DNA of 64,000 nt from Mesorhizobium sp. YM1C-6-2 (GCF_003666685.1 NZ_RCIZ01000005.1:62001-126000), one strand, 5' to 3'; numbered from the stretch's first letter, positions 19,326 to 30,074 are shown. Numbers and translations are program-made. The notes: generated from the letters alone by a model not told the origin.

Positions 19326-19385
19326 GGCGGCGCATGGCTGCGACGTCTTCTAAGTAATCTAGTTGACGCGCTGCCATGCGCCGCC
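19326..19385. repeat. 13-bp perfect stem with 34-nt loop
   Basis: GGCGGCGCATGGC (19326-19338) is the exact reverse complement of GCCATGCGCCGCC (19373-19385). The loop is 34 bases and contains 'gtaatctagttgac'. Stem and loop lengths equal those of the 9556-9615 element, though the stem sequence differs. It may be a dispersed palindromic element. Confidence 0.6.
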
Positions 19386-19729
19386 GGCGTTTTTCCCGCT
19401 GCCGTGCCCGGCCCATCCCCTTCCGATAGGCTGGAGGAGCGGGCGCGCAGGCCAGCTACGGGACCGGAGCCGCCCGCGTGACCAACGCGGGACGCGATCC
19501 AGCGCCACACTTGCCTGGATGGAGGTCGTGCACACCCGTTCCCACAAGCAAGCTGCTGACAGGGAGTATGCGGGAGGCGAAGAGGCTGTGAATCAATAGG
19601 TCAGGCGAGAATGCCAAGAAATCGTACAAGCCATTGATTTCAGGGCGGTAAAAGATTTGTGAGCAAGGAAATTTGTTCACGCTGGTCGGAGGCATGTCGG
19701 ACATCAGGGAAATTCCCCTTGGATGACCG

Positions 19730-19744
19730 TTAACCTTTCATTAA
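19730..19744 (+). promoter_or_regulatory. Candidate CtrA binding box
   Basis: TTAA-CCTTTCA-TTAA matches the alphaproteobacterial CtrA consensus TTAA-N7-TTAA exactly and lies 73 bp upstream of the acyltransferase ATG. CtrA is the cell-cycle master regulator of this class. In such GC-rich DNA two TTAA at this spacing are uncommon by chance, but binding is an inference. Confidence 0.5.
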
Positions 19745-19816
19745 GAAACTTCTCCGCGCTGCGCGATGCGATGCTAGATATCGTGGCAAGGCCCCCCGAC
19801 CTCCAGAGTTTCTGAA

Positions 19817-20977
19817 ATGACCCACGTCGCTTCGGTCCAGGACCGCCATGCGATAGCGATCGACGCGGCGCCGAAGAAGGCGCAGGCGAAACCGCGTGAG
19901 CATATTGCCTACATCGAATATTTTCGGGCAGTGGCGATCCTGCTGATCGTCGCCGGCCATACCTATGCAGTCTCCTGGACGCATTTCGTCAACGAAGATC
20001 CGCAAATGCGGGTAACGTGGCTCAATGTCATCCCGGCACTGATCACCGGAGGCACAGCCTATTTCGTCTTCATCTCGGGCTTCCTCTACCGGCAGGTCTT
20101 CTACGGCCGCGTGTCGTTCGGCGATTTCATGCGCAAGAAGGCGCTCTATGTCGGCCTGCCCTATGCCATCCTCGCGACCCCGCTTGCCCTGGCGGAGATG
20201 TGGCTCGGCCCGTTCTCCGTTACCGTGATGAAAGAAGGCGTCGCCTACCCGCACAGCTATTTCGTCGACTTCATCGTGCTGTTTTCGACCGGCCGCATGG
20301 TCACGGCCTATTGGTACATCCCGTTCATCTTCCTCGTCTTCCTGGCGTCGCCTTTGTTCGACCGCTTCATCGAGTTGTCCAAAGGCTGGCGCGCCGCGGT
20401 CATGGCCGCATCGATCGCCGTCGCGTTCTGGGTCGTGCGGCCAGTCGACAACCTGAACCCCGTCCAGTGCTTCTTCTACTTCGCCAACATCTACATGTTC
20501 GGCATCCTGTTCTGCGAATATCGCAAGCCGATCATGAACGTCATCAGCCGGCCGATCGTCATTGCCGGATTGGCGGTGGCGATCCTTGCCATTGCCTCGG
20601 TGCAGGCGATGGTCATGCATTATCCCGGCAATCTGGAGCGCATGCCGGAAGACGGCCTGGGTTTCGTCGGCTTCGACGCGATGCTCGTCCAGAAATATGT
20701 CGGCATCCTGCTGTTCTGCGGCCTGCTTGCGCATGTCGGAGGCTGGCTGAAGCGGCCGCTGAGCTTCATTGCCGAGCACAGCTTCGGACTGTTCTTCATC
20801 CACGGCATCGTGATCGCGGTGCTGATGCGGCTTCCAGAACCGTTCTCGCCGCATGTCGGAGAGCCGATCGCCGATCTCGCGCTCTACAGCTTCTCCGTGA
20901 TCGTCATCAGCCTGACGATCGTCGTGATCGGCAAATACATCACCGGAAAATACAGCCGCTACGTGATCGGCTGCTGA
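19817..20977 (+). CDS. Membrane acyltransferase (acyltransferase 3 family)
   Basis: A 386-residue integral membrane protein with about ten helices. The family hallmark is the N-terminal 'IEYFRAVAILLIVAGHTYA', with the catalytic-type histidine in the first membrane helix. Members O-acylate surface polysaccharides, lipids or peptidoglycan, using cytoplasmic acyl donors. The target is unknown. There is no operon partner: the upstream ligase diverges and the downstream ribosomal operon converges. A CtrA-type box upstream hints at cell-cycle control. A 9-bp hairpin overlaps its stop codon. Confidence 0.88.
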   Translation: MTHVASVQDRHAIAIDAAPKKAQAKPREHIAYIEYFRAVAILLIVAGHTYAVSWTHFVNEDPQMRVTWLNVIPALITGGTAYFVFISGFLYRQVFYGRVSFGDFMRKKALYVGLPYAILATPLALAEMWLGPFSVTVMKEGVAYPHSYFVDFIVLFSTGRMVTAYWYIPFIFLVFLASPLFDRFIELSKGWRAAVMAASIAVAFWVVRPVDNLNPVQCFFYFANIYMFGILFCEYRKPIMNVISRPIVIAGLAVAILAIASVQAMVMHYPGNLERMPEDGLGFVGFDAMLVQKYVGILLFCGLLAHVGGWLKRPLSFIAEHSFGLFFIHGIVIAVLMRLPEPFSPHVGEPIADLALYSFSVIVISLTIVVIGKYITGKYSRYVIGC

Positions 20978-20986
20978 AGCCGATCA
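20964..20986 (+). terminator. Hairpin at the end of the acyltransferase gene
   Basis: TGATCGGCT (20964-20972) pairs perfectly with AGCCGATCA (20978-20986), spanning the stop codon. No U run follows, so it is a weak intrinsic terminator or a 3' stabilising hairpin. Confidence 0.35.
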
Positions 20987-21071
20987 GCTATCGCTTCGGA
21001 TCTGCCCACGGGTCCTGGGCCGCGGCTGCTTCAAACTGATGCCACAGACGCGCGCCACTGCGGGCGCAACG

Positions 21072-21096
21072 AAAAAGGGGCCCGAAGGCCCCTTAA
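21072..21096 (-). terminator. Intrinsic terminator of the rpsM-rplQ transcript
   Basis: On the minus strand, AAGGGGCC-TTCG-GGCCCCTT is followed by TTTTT, a textbook Rho-independent terminator, 24 bases after the rplQ stop. A second small hairpin TTTCGC-GAAA... (21101-21116) lies between stop and terminator. It marks the end of the whole ribosomal cluster. Confidence 0.9.
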
Positions 21097-21119
21097 ACTG
21101 TTTCGCGAAAGCGAAAGGA

Positions 21120-21551
21120 TCAGGCCGCGACGGCCTCGCCCTCGGCATCAGCCGCCTCGGCGCGGGCGCGGTCGCCAGCACCCTTGGCCGAGGTGTCGCG
21201 ATCGACGAACTCGATAACCGCCATCGCGGCGTTGTCGCCGTGACGGAAGCCCGCCTTCATGATGCGCAGGTAACCGCCGTTGCGCTGCGCATAACGCGGC
21301 GCGACGGTCTCGAACAGGCGCTTGACGACGCTTTCGTTGCCGATCTGGGCGATAACCTGACGGCGAGCATGCAGGTCGCCGCGCTTGCCCAGCGTGACGA
21401 GCTTCTCGACGATCGGGCGCAAATCCTTCGCCTTCTCGAGCGTGGTGACAATCTGCTCGTGCTCGATGAGAGACACAGCGAGGTTGGCGAACATCGACTT
21501 GCGGTGGCTTACGCTGCGGGCGAAGCGACGGCCTTTGAAACCGTGGCGCAT
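21120..21551 (-). CDS. rplQ: 50S ribosomal protein L17
   Basis: 143 residues, starting '[24 protein letters not shown]', the invariant L17 N-terminus ('MRH...R...S.HR'). L17 sits near the exit tunnel of the large subunit. An Ala/Glu-rich tail (last ~25 residues) extends beyond the E. coli protein, as is usual in rhizobia. GAAGGAAG precedes the ATG. It is the last gene of the alpha operon, 106 bp after rpoA, and ends 24 bp before an intrinsic terminator. Confidence 0.98.
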   Translation of the reverse strand: MRHGFKGRRFARSVSHRKSMFANLAVSLIEHEQIVTTLEKAKDLRPIVEKLVTLGKRGDLHARRQVIAQIGNESVVKRLFETVAPRYAQRNGGYLRIMKAGFRHGDNAAMAVIEFVDRDTSAKGAGDRARAEAADAEGEAVAA

Positions 21552-21657
21552 GGCTGTCTTCCTTCTTCAGTTGTTCAAGAGGCCACGGCCTCTGATGGTT
21601 TTCCGCATGGCCATCGGACCGGACGAACCGGTCCTCGGAACCATGCTCTATTCAGGC

Positions 21658-22668
21658 TCAGTACTGGTCTTCGTAACGCTTTGCGAGGTCTTCGATGTTC
21701 TCCGGCGGCCAATCCGGCACTTCCATGCCGAGGTGCAGGCCCATGGCCGCCAGCACTTCCTTGATCTCGTTCAGCGACTTGCGGCCGAAGTTCGGGGTGC
21801 GCAGCATCTCCGCCTCGGTCTTCTGGATCAGGTCGCCGATATAGACGATGTTGTCGTTCTTCAGGCAGTTGGCCGAGCGGACCGAAAGCTCCAGCTCGTC
21901 GACCTTCTTCAGCAGAGCCGGGTTGAAGGCGAGCTCGGTGACCGCCTCGGCCGCGACTTCCTTCTGCGGCTCGTCGAAGTTGACGAAGAGGCCGAGCTGG
22001 TCCTGCAGGATGCGCGCGGCGAAAGCCACGGCGTCCTCGCCGGTGACCGAGCCATTGGTCTCGATCGTCATGGTCAGCTTGTCGTAGTCGAGGACCTGGC
22101 CCTCGCGGGTGTTCTCGACCTTGTAGGAGACCTTCTTGACCGGCGAATAGAGGCTGTCGACCGGGATCAGCCCGATCGGCGCATCCTCGGCGCGGTTGCG
22201 GTCGGCCGGCACGTAACCCTTGCCGTTGTCGACGGTGAACTCCATGCGGATCTCAGCGCCCTCGTCGAGGGTGCAGATCACGTGGTCGGGGTTCAGGATC
22301 TCGACGTCGCCCACGGTCTGGATGTCGCCGGCGGTGACGGCGCCCGGACCCTGCTTGCGCACGACCATGCGCTTGGGGCCGTCGCCTTCCATCTTGATGG
22401 CGATTTCCTTGATGTTGAGAACGATGTCGGTGACGTCCTCACGCACGCCGGCGATCGAGGAGAACTCGTGCAGCACGCCGTCGATCTGGACGGCGGTGAC
22501 GGCAGCGCCGCGCAGCGACGACAGGAGCACGCGGCGAAGCGCGTTGCCCAGCGTCAGGCCGAAGCCGCGCTCGAGCGGCTCGGCGACCAGCGTCGTCAGG
22601 GTCTTGCCCTTCGACGAGAAGTCTATCTTGTTCGGCTTGATCAGCTCTTGCCAGTTTTTCTGGATCAT
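21658..22668 (-). CDS. rpoA: RNA polymerase alpha subunit
   Basis: 336 residues. The N-terminal domain (about 1-235) dimerises and nucleates core assembly; it contains '[19 protein letters not shown]'. The C-terminal domain (about 255-320) binds UP-element DNA and activators through '[16 protein letters not shown]', which holds the DNA-contacting arginine equivalent to E. coli R265. GGAAGGAAG precedes the ATG. It lies between rpsK and rplQ, the conserved alpha-operon order, without rpsD, which is elsewhere in alphaproteobacteria. A 7-bp hairpin (22752-22775) lies in the rpsK-rpoA gap. Confidence 0.98.
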   Translation of the reverse strand: MIQKNWQELIKPNKIDFSSKGKTLTTLVAEPLERGFGLTLGNALRRVLLSSLRGAAVTAVQIDGVLHEFSSIAGVREDVTDIVLNIKEIAIKMEGDGPKRMVVRKQGPGAVTAGDIQTVGDVEILNPDHVICTLDEGAEIRMEFTVDNGKGYVPADRNRAEDAPIGLIPVDSLYSPVKKVSYKVENTREGQVLDYDKLTMTIETNGSVTGEDAVAFAARILQDQLGLFVNFDEPQKEVAAEAVTELAFNPALLKKVDELELSVRSANCLKNDNIVYIGDLIQKTEAEMLRTPNFGRKSLNEIKEVLAAMGLHLGMEVPDWPPENIEDLAKRYEDQY

Positions 22669-22808
22669 TCAGGTCTTCCTTCCGTTGTGCCGCCACCATC
22701 CAATCGTGGCGGTCGCCCTGGAAAGCCGTGGAGGAGCGTTTCGTAATTCAAGGGCAGGACCCGAAGCCCCTGCCCCAACGCTCGCGCGGCGGTTCTACGC
22801 TTATATAG

Positions 22809-23198
22809 TCAGACGCGCCGCTTCTTGCGCGGGCGGCAGCCATTGTGCGGGATCGGCGTAACGTCGCGGATCGAGGTGATGGTGAAGCCGCCGGCCTGCA
22901 GCGCGCGCAGCGCCGACTCACGGCCGGAACCCGGACCGCAGACCTCGACCTCGAGCATGCGCATGCCGTGCTCCTGCGCCTTCTTGGCGACATCCTCGGC
23001 AGCCATCTGGGCGGCGAACGGGGTCGACTTGCGCGAACCCTTGAAGCCCTGGGCGCCGGCCGACGACCAGGCGATCGTGTTGCCCTGCGCGTCGGTGATG
23101 GTGATCATCGTGTTGTTGAAGGTGGAGTTCACGTGGGCGGTGCCCGACGAGATGTTCTTGCGTTCGCGACGGCGGACGCGTCCGGCTTCCTTGGCCAT
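22809..23198 (-). CDS. rpsK: 30S ribosomal protein S11
   Basis: 129 residues with the family features '[20 protein letters not shown]', '[14 protein letters not shown]' and the basic tail '[18 protein letters not shown]'. S11 forms part of the platform of the small subunit, where it contacts the 3' end of 16S rRNA near the E site. The ATG follows AAGGTAA. It lies between rpsM and rpoA, in the expected alpha-operon order. Confidence 0.98.
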   Translation of the reverse strand: MAKEAGRVRRRERKNISSGTAHVNSTFNNTMITITDAQGNTIAWSSAGAQGFKGSRKSTPFAAQMAAEDVAKKAQEHGMRMLEVEVCGPGSGRESALRALQAGGFTITSIRDVTPIPHNGCRPRKKRRV

Positions 23199-23254
23199 GT
23201 CTTACCTTTCTATCGATCTCAACGCCGCCGTAATGCCAGCGGCTACACCAGGAG

Positions 23255-23338
23255 AGAGGGAAGTAAGGGAATTGGGCAGTAGGGGAATAGGGACGGACCC
23301 AACCTGCTGCCTTACTCCCCTACTCCCCTAAATTACTT
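23255..23338. repeat. Imperfect inverted repeat between rpsM and rpsK
   Basis: The gap holds two facing low-complexity arms: 'aagtaagggaattgggcag' with 'taggggaatagg' (23261-23291), and 'cctgctgccttactccc' with 'ctactcccctaaattactt' (23303-23338). On the transcript they fold into a long imperfect hairpin beginning at the rpsM stop codon. Similar GGGGAGTAGGG-type minirepeats are, by my recollection, dispersed in Mesorhizobium genomes. Confidence 0.5.
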
Positions 23339-23701
23339 CTTCTTGCCGGCGATCGCCTTCGCCGGACCCTTGCGGGTGCGGGCGTTGGTGTGCGTGCGCT
23401 GACCGCGGACCGGCAGGTTGCGGCGATGGCGCAGGCCGCGGTAGCAGCCGAGGTCCATCAGGCGCTTGATGTTCATCGAGGTCTCGCGGCGCAGGTCGCC
23501 CTCGACCTGGTAGTCGCGGTCGATCGTCTCGCGGATCTGGAGCACTTCGGCGTCCGTCAGCTGGTTGACGCGGCGGTCGACCGGAATGCCGACCTTGTCG
23601 ACGATCTCCTGGGCGAACTTCTTGCCGATGCCGTGAATATACTGGAGCGCGATCACGACGCGCTTGTTGGTCGGTATGTTGACGCCTGCTATACGGGCCA
23701 T
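23333..23701 (-). CDS. rpsM: 30S ribosomal protein S13
   Basis: 122 residues, beginning '[19 protein letters not shown]' as in all bacterial S13, with the helix-two-turn-helix '[18 protein letters not shown]' and the basic tail '[24 protein letters not shown]'. S13 lies in the head of the small subunit and touches P-site tRNA and the central bridge. The ATG at 23701 is chosen over one 12 bases upstream because GGAG is then correctly placed. A promoter-like sequence precedes it, so it may start its own transcript. Confidence 0.98.
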   Translation of the reverse strand: MARIAGVNIPTNKRVVIALQYIHGIGKKFAQEIVDKVGIPVDRRVNQLTDAEVLQIRETIDRDYQVEGDLRRETSMNIKRLMDLGCYRGLRHRRNLPVRGQRTHTNARTRKGPAKAIAGKKK

Positions 23702-23858
23702 CTTCATCTCCATCTGAGCCGGGTTCAGCCTTGCTGTCCGGCGGGTTGTCGTTGACCCGCGTCCGGTGGAGGCCGGCCCTTGCGGGTATCTTCCAATTCA
23801 ATAAGGCCGCCTTGTCCCTCGGGACCGGGCAGCCTCACGCCTGATTTGGAGATGCGCC

Positions 23859-23887
23859 GCTATAGTCCAGCGGCGCAATCCAGTCAA
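23859..23887 (-). promoter_or_regulatory. Candidate promoter for rpsM-rpsK-rpoA-rplQ
   Basis: On the minus strand, TTGACT (23882-23887) and TATAGC (23859-23864) are separated by exactly 17 bases, a good sigma-70 match, in the 194-bp gap between adk and rpsM. An 8-bp inverted repeat GCGCCGCT/AGCGGCGC (23854-23876) overlaps the -10 element and could be an operator or the 5' hairpin of the transcript. Confidence 0.55.
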
Positions 23888-23895
23888 CCGTTAGT

Positions 23896-24473
23896 TCAGG
23901 CCTTGAGCAGATCGTCGATCTGCTGCGTCACCGAATCGATGTCGGCCATGCCGTCGACCTGCCTGAGCTGACCCTTGGCGTAATAATAGCCGATCAGCGG
24001 CGCGGTCTTCTTGTAGTATTCGCGCAGGCGCTCGGGGAACACCGCGGGGTCGTCGTCCTTGCGCACCGGCTTGCCGGCGGCTTTCGTCTCCTCCGCCCGC
24101 TTGGCGATGCGGCCGACCAGCGCCTTGTCGTCTACGACGAGCTCGACGACGACGTCGAGCTTCTGCCCGCGATCCTTCAGCATCTTCTCGACCGCGTCCG
24201 CCTGGGCGAGCGTCCTGGGATAGCCATCGAGGATGAAGCCGCCGGCGCAGTCCTGCTGGTCGATTCGCTCGGCGACGATCGCGTTGACGATCTCGTCGGA
24301 GACGAGCTCGCCGGCGTCCATCACGGCCTTGGCCTTCTGGCCGACCGGCGTCTGGGCGGCAACCGCCGCGCGCAGCATGTCGCCCGTGGAGAGCTGCGGG
24401 ATGCCGTGTTTCTCAACCAGTCTCTGCGCTTGCGTTCCCTTGCCCGCGCCCGGCGGTCCGAGCAGTATCAGCC

Positions 24474-24477
<4 letters not shown>
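23896..24477 (-). CDS. adk: Adenylate kinase
   Basis: Interconverts ATP + AMP and 2 ADP. 193 residues, the short form lacking the large zinc-type LID insertion. Seen: P-loop '[10 protein letters not shown]' (7-16), AMP-binding 'STGDMLR', 'GYPRT' region ([12 protein letters not shown]), and a short LID around '[21 protein letters not shown]'. The ATG overlaps the secY stop by four bases, so translation is coupled. The secY-adk pairing is the conserved end of the spc operon in alphaproteobacteria. Confidence 0.98.
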
Positions 24478-25814
<1,337 letters not shown>

Positions 25815-25950
25815 GCAAGATTCTCCGCTTGGTCACGCCGAGGTGCGCCCGTGGCGGGCATCGCGTGTCGCCGAGGTTCCGAGATAGGCTCCGGGCGACC
25901 AAGTTGCAAGCGGCGGCAATCCCCTTGCCGCCGCCCGTCTGAAGGGCCCG

Positions 25951-26427
25951 TTACTCGGCAGCTTCCGCTTTCGCGGGAAGCTTGACCGAACCCCCGGCCT
26001 TCTCGACTTTCTCGATCGCGGCCTTGGAAGCGCCGGCGATATCGAAGGAAAGCTTCGCCTTGAGGTCGCCGTCCGACAGCAGACGCACGCCGTCCAGCGC
26101 GCGGCGGATGACGCCGGCCTTGATCAGCGCTTCGGCGTCGACGGTCGCCTTGGCGTCCAGCTTCTTGGCGTCGACCGCCTGCTGGATGCGGGCGAGCGAC
26201 ACGACGTTGAAGTCCTTCGCGTTCGGATTCTTGAAGCCGCGCTTCGGCAGGCGACGATAGAGCGGCATCTGGCCGCCCTCGAAGCCGTTGATGGCGACGC
26301 CGGAACGCGACTTCTGGCCCTTCACGCCGCGGCCGCCGGTCTTGCCCGAGCCGGAACCGATACCGCGCCCGAGGCGCTTCTTCGAGTGGGTCGCGCCCTC
26401 GTTGTCCCTGAGGTCGTTGAGTTTCAT
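25951..26427 (-). CDS. rplO: 50S ribosomal protein L15
   Basis: 158 residues, starting '[34 protein letters not shown]' region, the Gly/Arg-rich L15 N-terminus that threads into 23S rRNA, and followed by '[18 protein letters not shown]'. It is a late assembly protein of the large subunit. AGGAGAAA precedes the ATG. It lies between rpmD and secY, the standard spc order, with a 136-bp gap before secY. Confidence 0.98.
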   Translation of the reverse strand: MKLNDLRDNEGATHSKKRLGRGIGSGSGKTGGRGVKGQKSRSGVAINGFEGGQMPLYRRLPKRGFKNPNAKDFNVVSLARIQQAVDAKKLDAKATVDAEALIKAGVIRRALDGVRLLSDGDLKAKLSFDIAGASKAAIEKVEKAGGSVKLPAKAEAAE

Positions 26428-26451
26428 CGTCTTTCTCCTCGCGCCCTGCCC

Positions 26452-26649
26452 TTACTTCTCGTCGACGACGCGAACGAGGTGGGAAACGGCGGCGATCATG
26501 CCGCGAACCGAAGGAGTGTCCTCCAGCGTGCGGCGCCTGTGCATCTTGTTGAGGCCGAGGCCGACCAGCGTCGCGCGCTGCTCCTTAGGCCGGCGGATCG
26601 GGCTGCCGATCTGCTCGACGGTCACGGTCTTGGTAGCTTTCTTGGCCAT
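26452..26649 (-). CDS. rpmD: 50S ribosomal protein L30
   Basis: 65 residues with the compact L30 fold: '[46 protein letters not shown]' in continuous family register. It binds 23S rRNA on the large subunit. An AGGA sits before the ATG. It is tightly packed between rpsE and rplO. Confidence 0.97.
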   Translation of the reverse strand: MAKKATKTVTVEQIGSPIRRPKEQRATLVGLGLNKMHRRRTLEDTPSVRGMIAAVSHLVRVVDEK

Positions 26650-26672
26650 GGTGCTGATCCTGTGGCTCCGAC

Positions 26673-27242
26673 CTACTCTTCAGCCGCGACCGCGTTGCCG
26701 CGGCGAGCCTGGAGGGTCGAGTACTTGATGCCACGCTGAGCGGCCACATCCTTCGGATGCTTCTGGCTCTTCAGCGCGTCGAAGGTAGCGCGAACCATGT
26801 TGTAGGGGTTCGACGAGCCCATCGACTTGGCGACGACGTCATGCATGCCGAGCGTCTCGAACACAGCGCGCATCGGACCGCCGGCGATGATGCCGGTACC
26901 GGGCTTGGCAGCCCGCAGGAGAACCTTGCCGGCGCCGTGGCGGCCTTCGACGTCGTGATGCAGCGTGCGGCCCGAACGCAGCGGCACGAAGATCAGGTCG
27001 CGCTTGGCGCTCTCAGTCGCCTTGCGGATGGCCTCCGGCACTTCACGCGCCTTGCCGTGGCCGAAGCCGACGCGGCCCTTCTGGTCGCCGACCACCACGA
27101 GTGCGGCGAAGCCGAAGCGACGGCCACCCTTGACCACCTTGGCGACGCGGTTGATGTGGACCAGCTTGTCGACGAATTCGCTGTCGCGCTCTTCGCGGTC
27201 CCGGCCACGATCGCGGCCGCCTTCTCTACGTTCCTGTGCCAT
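26673..27242 (-). CDS. rpsE: 30S ribosomal protein S5
   Basis: 189 residues. A highly charged N-terminal extension (about 1-20, Arg/Glu/Asp-rich) precedes the dsRBD-like S5 N domain ('[22 protein letters not shown]') and the C domain with '[15 protein letters not shown]'. S5 shapes the mRNA entry site and decoding accuracy. The sequence around the loop where spectinomycin resistance changes occur (KVVKGG) looks wild-type. AGGA precedes the ATG. Confidence 0.98.
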   Translation of the reverse strand: MAQERREGGRDRGRDREERDSEFVDKLVHINRVAKVVKGGRRFGFAALVVVGDQKGRVGFGHGKAREVPEAIRKATESAKRDLIFVPLRSGRTLHHDVEGRHGAGKVLLRAAKPGTGIIAGGPMRAVFETLGMHDVVAKSMGSSNPYNMVRATFDALKSQKHPKDVAAQRGIKYSTLQARRGNAVAAEE

Positions 27243-27372
27243 ATCCTGTCCTTGTTCTTTTCCGGAAGCACGGGTTGAGTTTGCCAGCCCTATTGGGCTG
27301 GCGGCGAAAATCGGTCTTCTTCCTGCACAATCCTGGATGAAAAGCCAGCAGACTTTTCGTCCAGGCCAACAA

Positions 27373-27732
27373 TTAGAAGTTCAGGCCGGCCTCGCGGGCG
27401 GCGTCGGCCAGCGCCTTGACGCGGCCGTGATAGATGTACGGCCCACGATCGAAGACGACTTCCTTGACGCCGGCCTTGGCGGCGCGCTCGGCGACGAGCT
27501 TGCCGACAGCGGCGGCAGCGGCGGTGTCGGCGCCGGTCTTCAGCGAACCCTTCAGGTCCTTCTCCAGGCTCGAAGCCGAGGCGATGGTGTGGCCCTTGGC
27601 GTCGTCGATGATCTGCGCGTGGATGTTCTTCGACGAACGATAGACCGACAGACGCAGGCGGCCGTTGGCGACAGCCTTGATCTGGCGGCGGATGCGCTGG
27701 GCGCGACGCTGGGTGGATTCTTTCGAAGCCAT
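27373..27732 (-). CDS. rplR: 50S ribosomal protein L18
   Basis: 119 residues with the L18 core '[23 protein letters not shown]' and '[27 protein letters not shown]'. It binds 5S rRNA along with L5. AAGGAAG precedes the ATG. It lies between rplF and rpsE in the spc operon; the 130-bp gap to rpsE shows no gene. Confidence 0.98.
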   Translation of the reverse strand: MASKESTQRRAQRIRRQIKAVANGRLRLSVYRSSKNIHAQIIDDAKGHTIASASSLEKDLKGSLKTGADTAAAAAVGKLVAERAAKAGVKEVVFDRGPYIYHGRVKALADAAREAGLNF

Positions 27733-27865
27733 GTCTTTACTTCCTTGCCTTCCTTAACCGGAGGCCGCCATGTGCGGTAAGCGAATGCACTTCCCGCGGC
27801 AGAGCCTCCGTGGCGTTGGTATCAGATGAATGGCAGGACCGATCGATCCTACCATCATCCACTCG

Positions 27866-28399
27866 TTACTTCTTCTTGCCTTCCTTGCGCACGATGCGCT
27901 CGCCGGCATACTTCACGCCCTTGCCCTTGTAGGGCTCGGGACCGCGGTACTTGCGGATCTCGGCGGCCACCTGGCCGACCTGCTGCTTGTCGATGCCGGC
28001 CACGGTGATTTCGGTCGGCTTCGGCACGGTGATCGTGATGCCCTGCGGGGGCTCGTAGACCACGTCGTGGCTGAAGCCGAGCGCGAGCTGCAGGTTCTTG
28101 CCCTGCAGCGCCGCACGATAACCGACGCCGCTGATCTCAAGCTTCTTCTCGAAGCCTTCCTTCACGCCGTTCAGGATGTTGACGATCTGGGTGCGGGACA
28201 TGCCCCACTTCGACCGTGCATCCTTCGACTGGTCGCGCGGCTCGACGGAGATCTCGTTGTTCTCCATCTTGACCAGCACTTCTTCGTTGACGACGAACTT
28301 CAGCTCGCCCTTCGGACCCTTCGCCGTGACGGTCTGGCCGCTGACCGTTGCGGTCACGCCCTGCGGCACGGATACGGGTTTCTTGCCAATACGAGACAT
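27866..28399 (-). CDS. rplF: 50S ribosomal protein L6
   Basis: 177 residues, starting '[19 protein letters not shown]', with two repeated alpha/beta domains and the conserved C-terminal '[20 protein letters not shown]'. L6 sits near the sarcin-ricin loop and factor-binding site. GAGGAGA precedes the ATG. It occupies its normal spc place between rpsH and rplR. Confidence 0.98.
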   Translation of the reverse strand: MSRIGKKPVSVPQGVTATVSGQTVTAKGPKGELKFVVNEEVLVKMENNEISVEPRDQSKDARSKWGMSRTQIVNILNGVKEGFEKKLEISGVGYRAALQGKNLQLALGFSHDVVYEPPQGITITVPKPTEITVAGIDKQQVGQVAAEIRKYRGPEPYKGKGVKYAGERIVRKEGKKK

Positions 28400-28433
28400 T
28401 GTCGTCTCCTCGTTCTCGTGTCTGTTCAGCCGA

Positions 28434-28832
28434 TCAGAATATCTGGCAAAGCACTTCGCCGCCGACGTTCTGCTCGCGCGCCTCGTGGTCGGCCATCACA
28501 CCTTTCGGCGTCGAAAGGATGGCGATGCCGAGGCCGTTGGCGACGTGCGGGATCGACTTGGCCGAAACGTAGACGCGACGGCCCGGCTTCGACACGCGGG
28601 CGATCTCGCGGATCACCGGAGCGCCGTCGAAATACTTCAGCTCGATCTCGATCTCGGACTTGCCGTTGTCGAAGTCAGTCTGGCTGTAGTCGCGGATGTA
28701 GCCTTCCGACTTCATCACGTCGAGCACGCGGGCGCGCAGCCGGGAAGCCGGCGTCGACACGCTCGACTTCTTGCGGCCGTAAGCGTTGCGGATGCGGGTG
28801 AGCATATCGCCCAGAGGATCACTCAAAGACAT
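28434..28832 (-). CDS. rpsH: 30S ribosomal protein S8
   Basis: 132 residues; begins '[33 protein letters not shown]' and ends with the S8 signature '[32 protein letters not shown]'. S8 is a primary 16S rRNA binder and in E. coli represses the spc operon by binding its mRNA near rplE. A full AAAGGAGG precedes the ATG, suggesting strong translation. Confidence 0.98.
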   Translation of the reverse strand: MSLSDPLGDMLTRIRNAYGRKKSSVSTPASRLRARVLDVMKSEGYIRDYSQTDFDNGKSEIEIELKYFDGAPVIREIARVSKPGRRVYVSAKSIPHVANGLGIAILSTPKGVMADHEAREQNVGGEVLCQIF

Positions 28833-28844
28833 GTCAGTCCTCCT

Positions 28845-29150
28845 TTACCAGCTGGACTTGACGAGCCCGGGGATGACCCCCGAGTTGCCGAGTTGACGAA
28901 GCGCAACGCGCGACATGCCGAGCTTGCGATAGTAGGCGCGCGGACGGCCGGTGACTTCGCAGCGGTTGCGGATGCGGATCTTGGATGCGTTGCGCGGCAT
29001 CGCGGAGAGCTTCAGCTGGGCGCGGAAGCGTTCCTCGAGCGGCTTCGACTGATCCATGATGATCGCCTTCAGCGCCTTGCGCTTCGCAGCGTCGCGCGCC
29101 ACGAGCCGGCGGCGCCTGTTGTTCTTCTCGACTGAGCTGGTCTTTGCCAT
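28845..29150 (-). CDS. rpsN: 30S ribosomal protein S14 (zinc-independent form)
   Basis: 101 residues, the long form with only one cysteine, so it lacks the zinc ribbon found in short S14 types. The C-terminal part '[39 protein letters not shown]' is conserved. It is in the head of the small subunit. AAGGAAG lies before the ATG. It follows rplE by 27 bp. Confidence 0.98.
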   Translation of the reverse strand: MAKTSSVEKNNRRRRLVARDAAKRKALKAIIMDQSKPLEERFRAQLKLSAMPRNASKIRIRNRCEVTGRPRAYYRKLGMSRVALRQLGNSGVIPGLVKSSW

Positions 29151-29177
29151 TTCAGATTCTTCCTTTGCTCGCTGCCG

Positions 29178-29759
29178 TTACTGCCGGAAGGGGAAGTTGA
29201 AGCCCTTGAGCAGCGCCCTGGCTTCGTCGTCCGTCTTGGCGGTCGTACAAACGATGATGTCCATGCCCCAGATCTGATCGACCTTGTCGTAGTTGATCTC
29301 CGGGAACACGATGTGCTCCTTGATGCCCATGGCGTAGTTGCCACGGCCGTCAAAGCTCTTCGGGTTCAGGCCGCGGAAGTCGCGGACGCGCGGCAGCGCG
29401 ATCGTGACCAGGCGGTCCAGGAACTCGTACATGCGCTCCTTGCGGAGCGTCACCTTGGTGCCGATCGGCATGTCCTCACGCACCTTGAAGCCGGCGATCG
29501 ACTTGCGGGCGCGGGTGATGACGGCCTTCTGGCCAGCGATCAGCGCGAGGTCCTCGGCCGCGACCGAAGGCTTCTTGGAGTCGCCGGTGGCCTCGCCAAC
29601 GCCCATGTTCAGCACGATCTTGTCGAGACGCGGGATCTGCATCTCGTTGTCGTAGTTGAACTGCTCCTGCAGGGCCTTGCGGATATTCTCCTCATAGACC
29701 TTCCTGAGGCGCGGCTGGTTGGCGGCTTTCGCCTGGCCTTTTTCTGCTGCCTTAGCCAT
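29178..29759 (-). CDS. rplE: 50S ribosomal protein L5
   Basis: 193 residues with a Lys/Ala-rich N-terminal extension (about 1-15) before the L5 fold: '[24 protein letters not shown]', '[31 protein letters not shown]' and '[29 protein letters not shown]'. It binds 5S rRNA and contacts P-site tRNA. Its ATG lies inside the last codons of rplX (8-bp overlap), so translation is coupled. Confidence 0.98.
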   Translation of the reverse strand: MAKAAEKGQAKAANQPRLRKVYEENIRKALQEQFNYDNEMQIPRLDKIVLNMGVGEATGDSKKPSVAAEDLALIAGQKAVITRARKSIAGFKVREDMPIGTKVTLRKERMYEFLDRLVTIALPRVRDFRGLNPKSFDGRGNYAMGIKEHIVFPEINYDKVDQIWGMDIIVCTTAKTDDEARALLKGFNFPFRQ

Positions 29760-30063
29760 TGATGACCTCTCCCGAGCGCTTGGCGAAACGCACCTTCTTG
29801 TCGCCCTCGACGCGGAAGCCGACGCGGGTCGGCTTGCCGTCCTTGGGATCGGCGATCGCGAGATTCGACAGGTGGATCGGCGCTTCCTTAGTGATGATGC
29901 CGCCTTCCTGCGATTGGGTTTGCTTCTGGTGGCGGCGAACCTGGTTCACGCCACGCACGACGGCCTTGTCTTCCTTCGGCAGGACCGACAGCACCTCGCC
30001 GGTGCGTCCCTTGTCCTTGCCGGCCAGAACGACGACCTTGTCGCCTTTCTTGATCTTCTGCAT
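29752..30063 (-). CDS. rplX: 50S ribosomal protein L24
   Basis: 103 residues with the KOW motif '[20 protein letters not shown]' at the N-terminus. L24 starts large-subunit assembly by binding the 5' end of 23S rRNA. GGAG lies ahead of the ATG. Its 3' end overlaps rplE by eight bases. Confidence 0.98.
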   Translation of the reverse strand: MQKIKKGDKVVVLAGKDKGRTGEVLSVLPKEDKAVVRGVNQVRRHQKQTQSQEGGIITKEAPIHLSNLAIADPKDGKPTRVGFRVEGDKKVRFAKRSGEVING

Positions 30064-30074
30064 TTTCCGGCTCC

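Noticed and set aside
19456-19704. Small minus-strand frame in the gene-free region
   Set aside because: No ribosome site, no recognisable pattern, and it crosses the region of repeats and promoter sequence.
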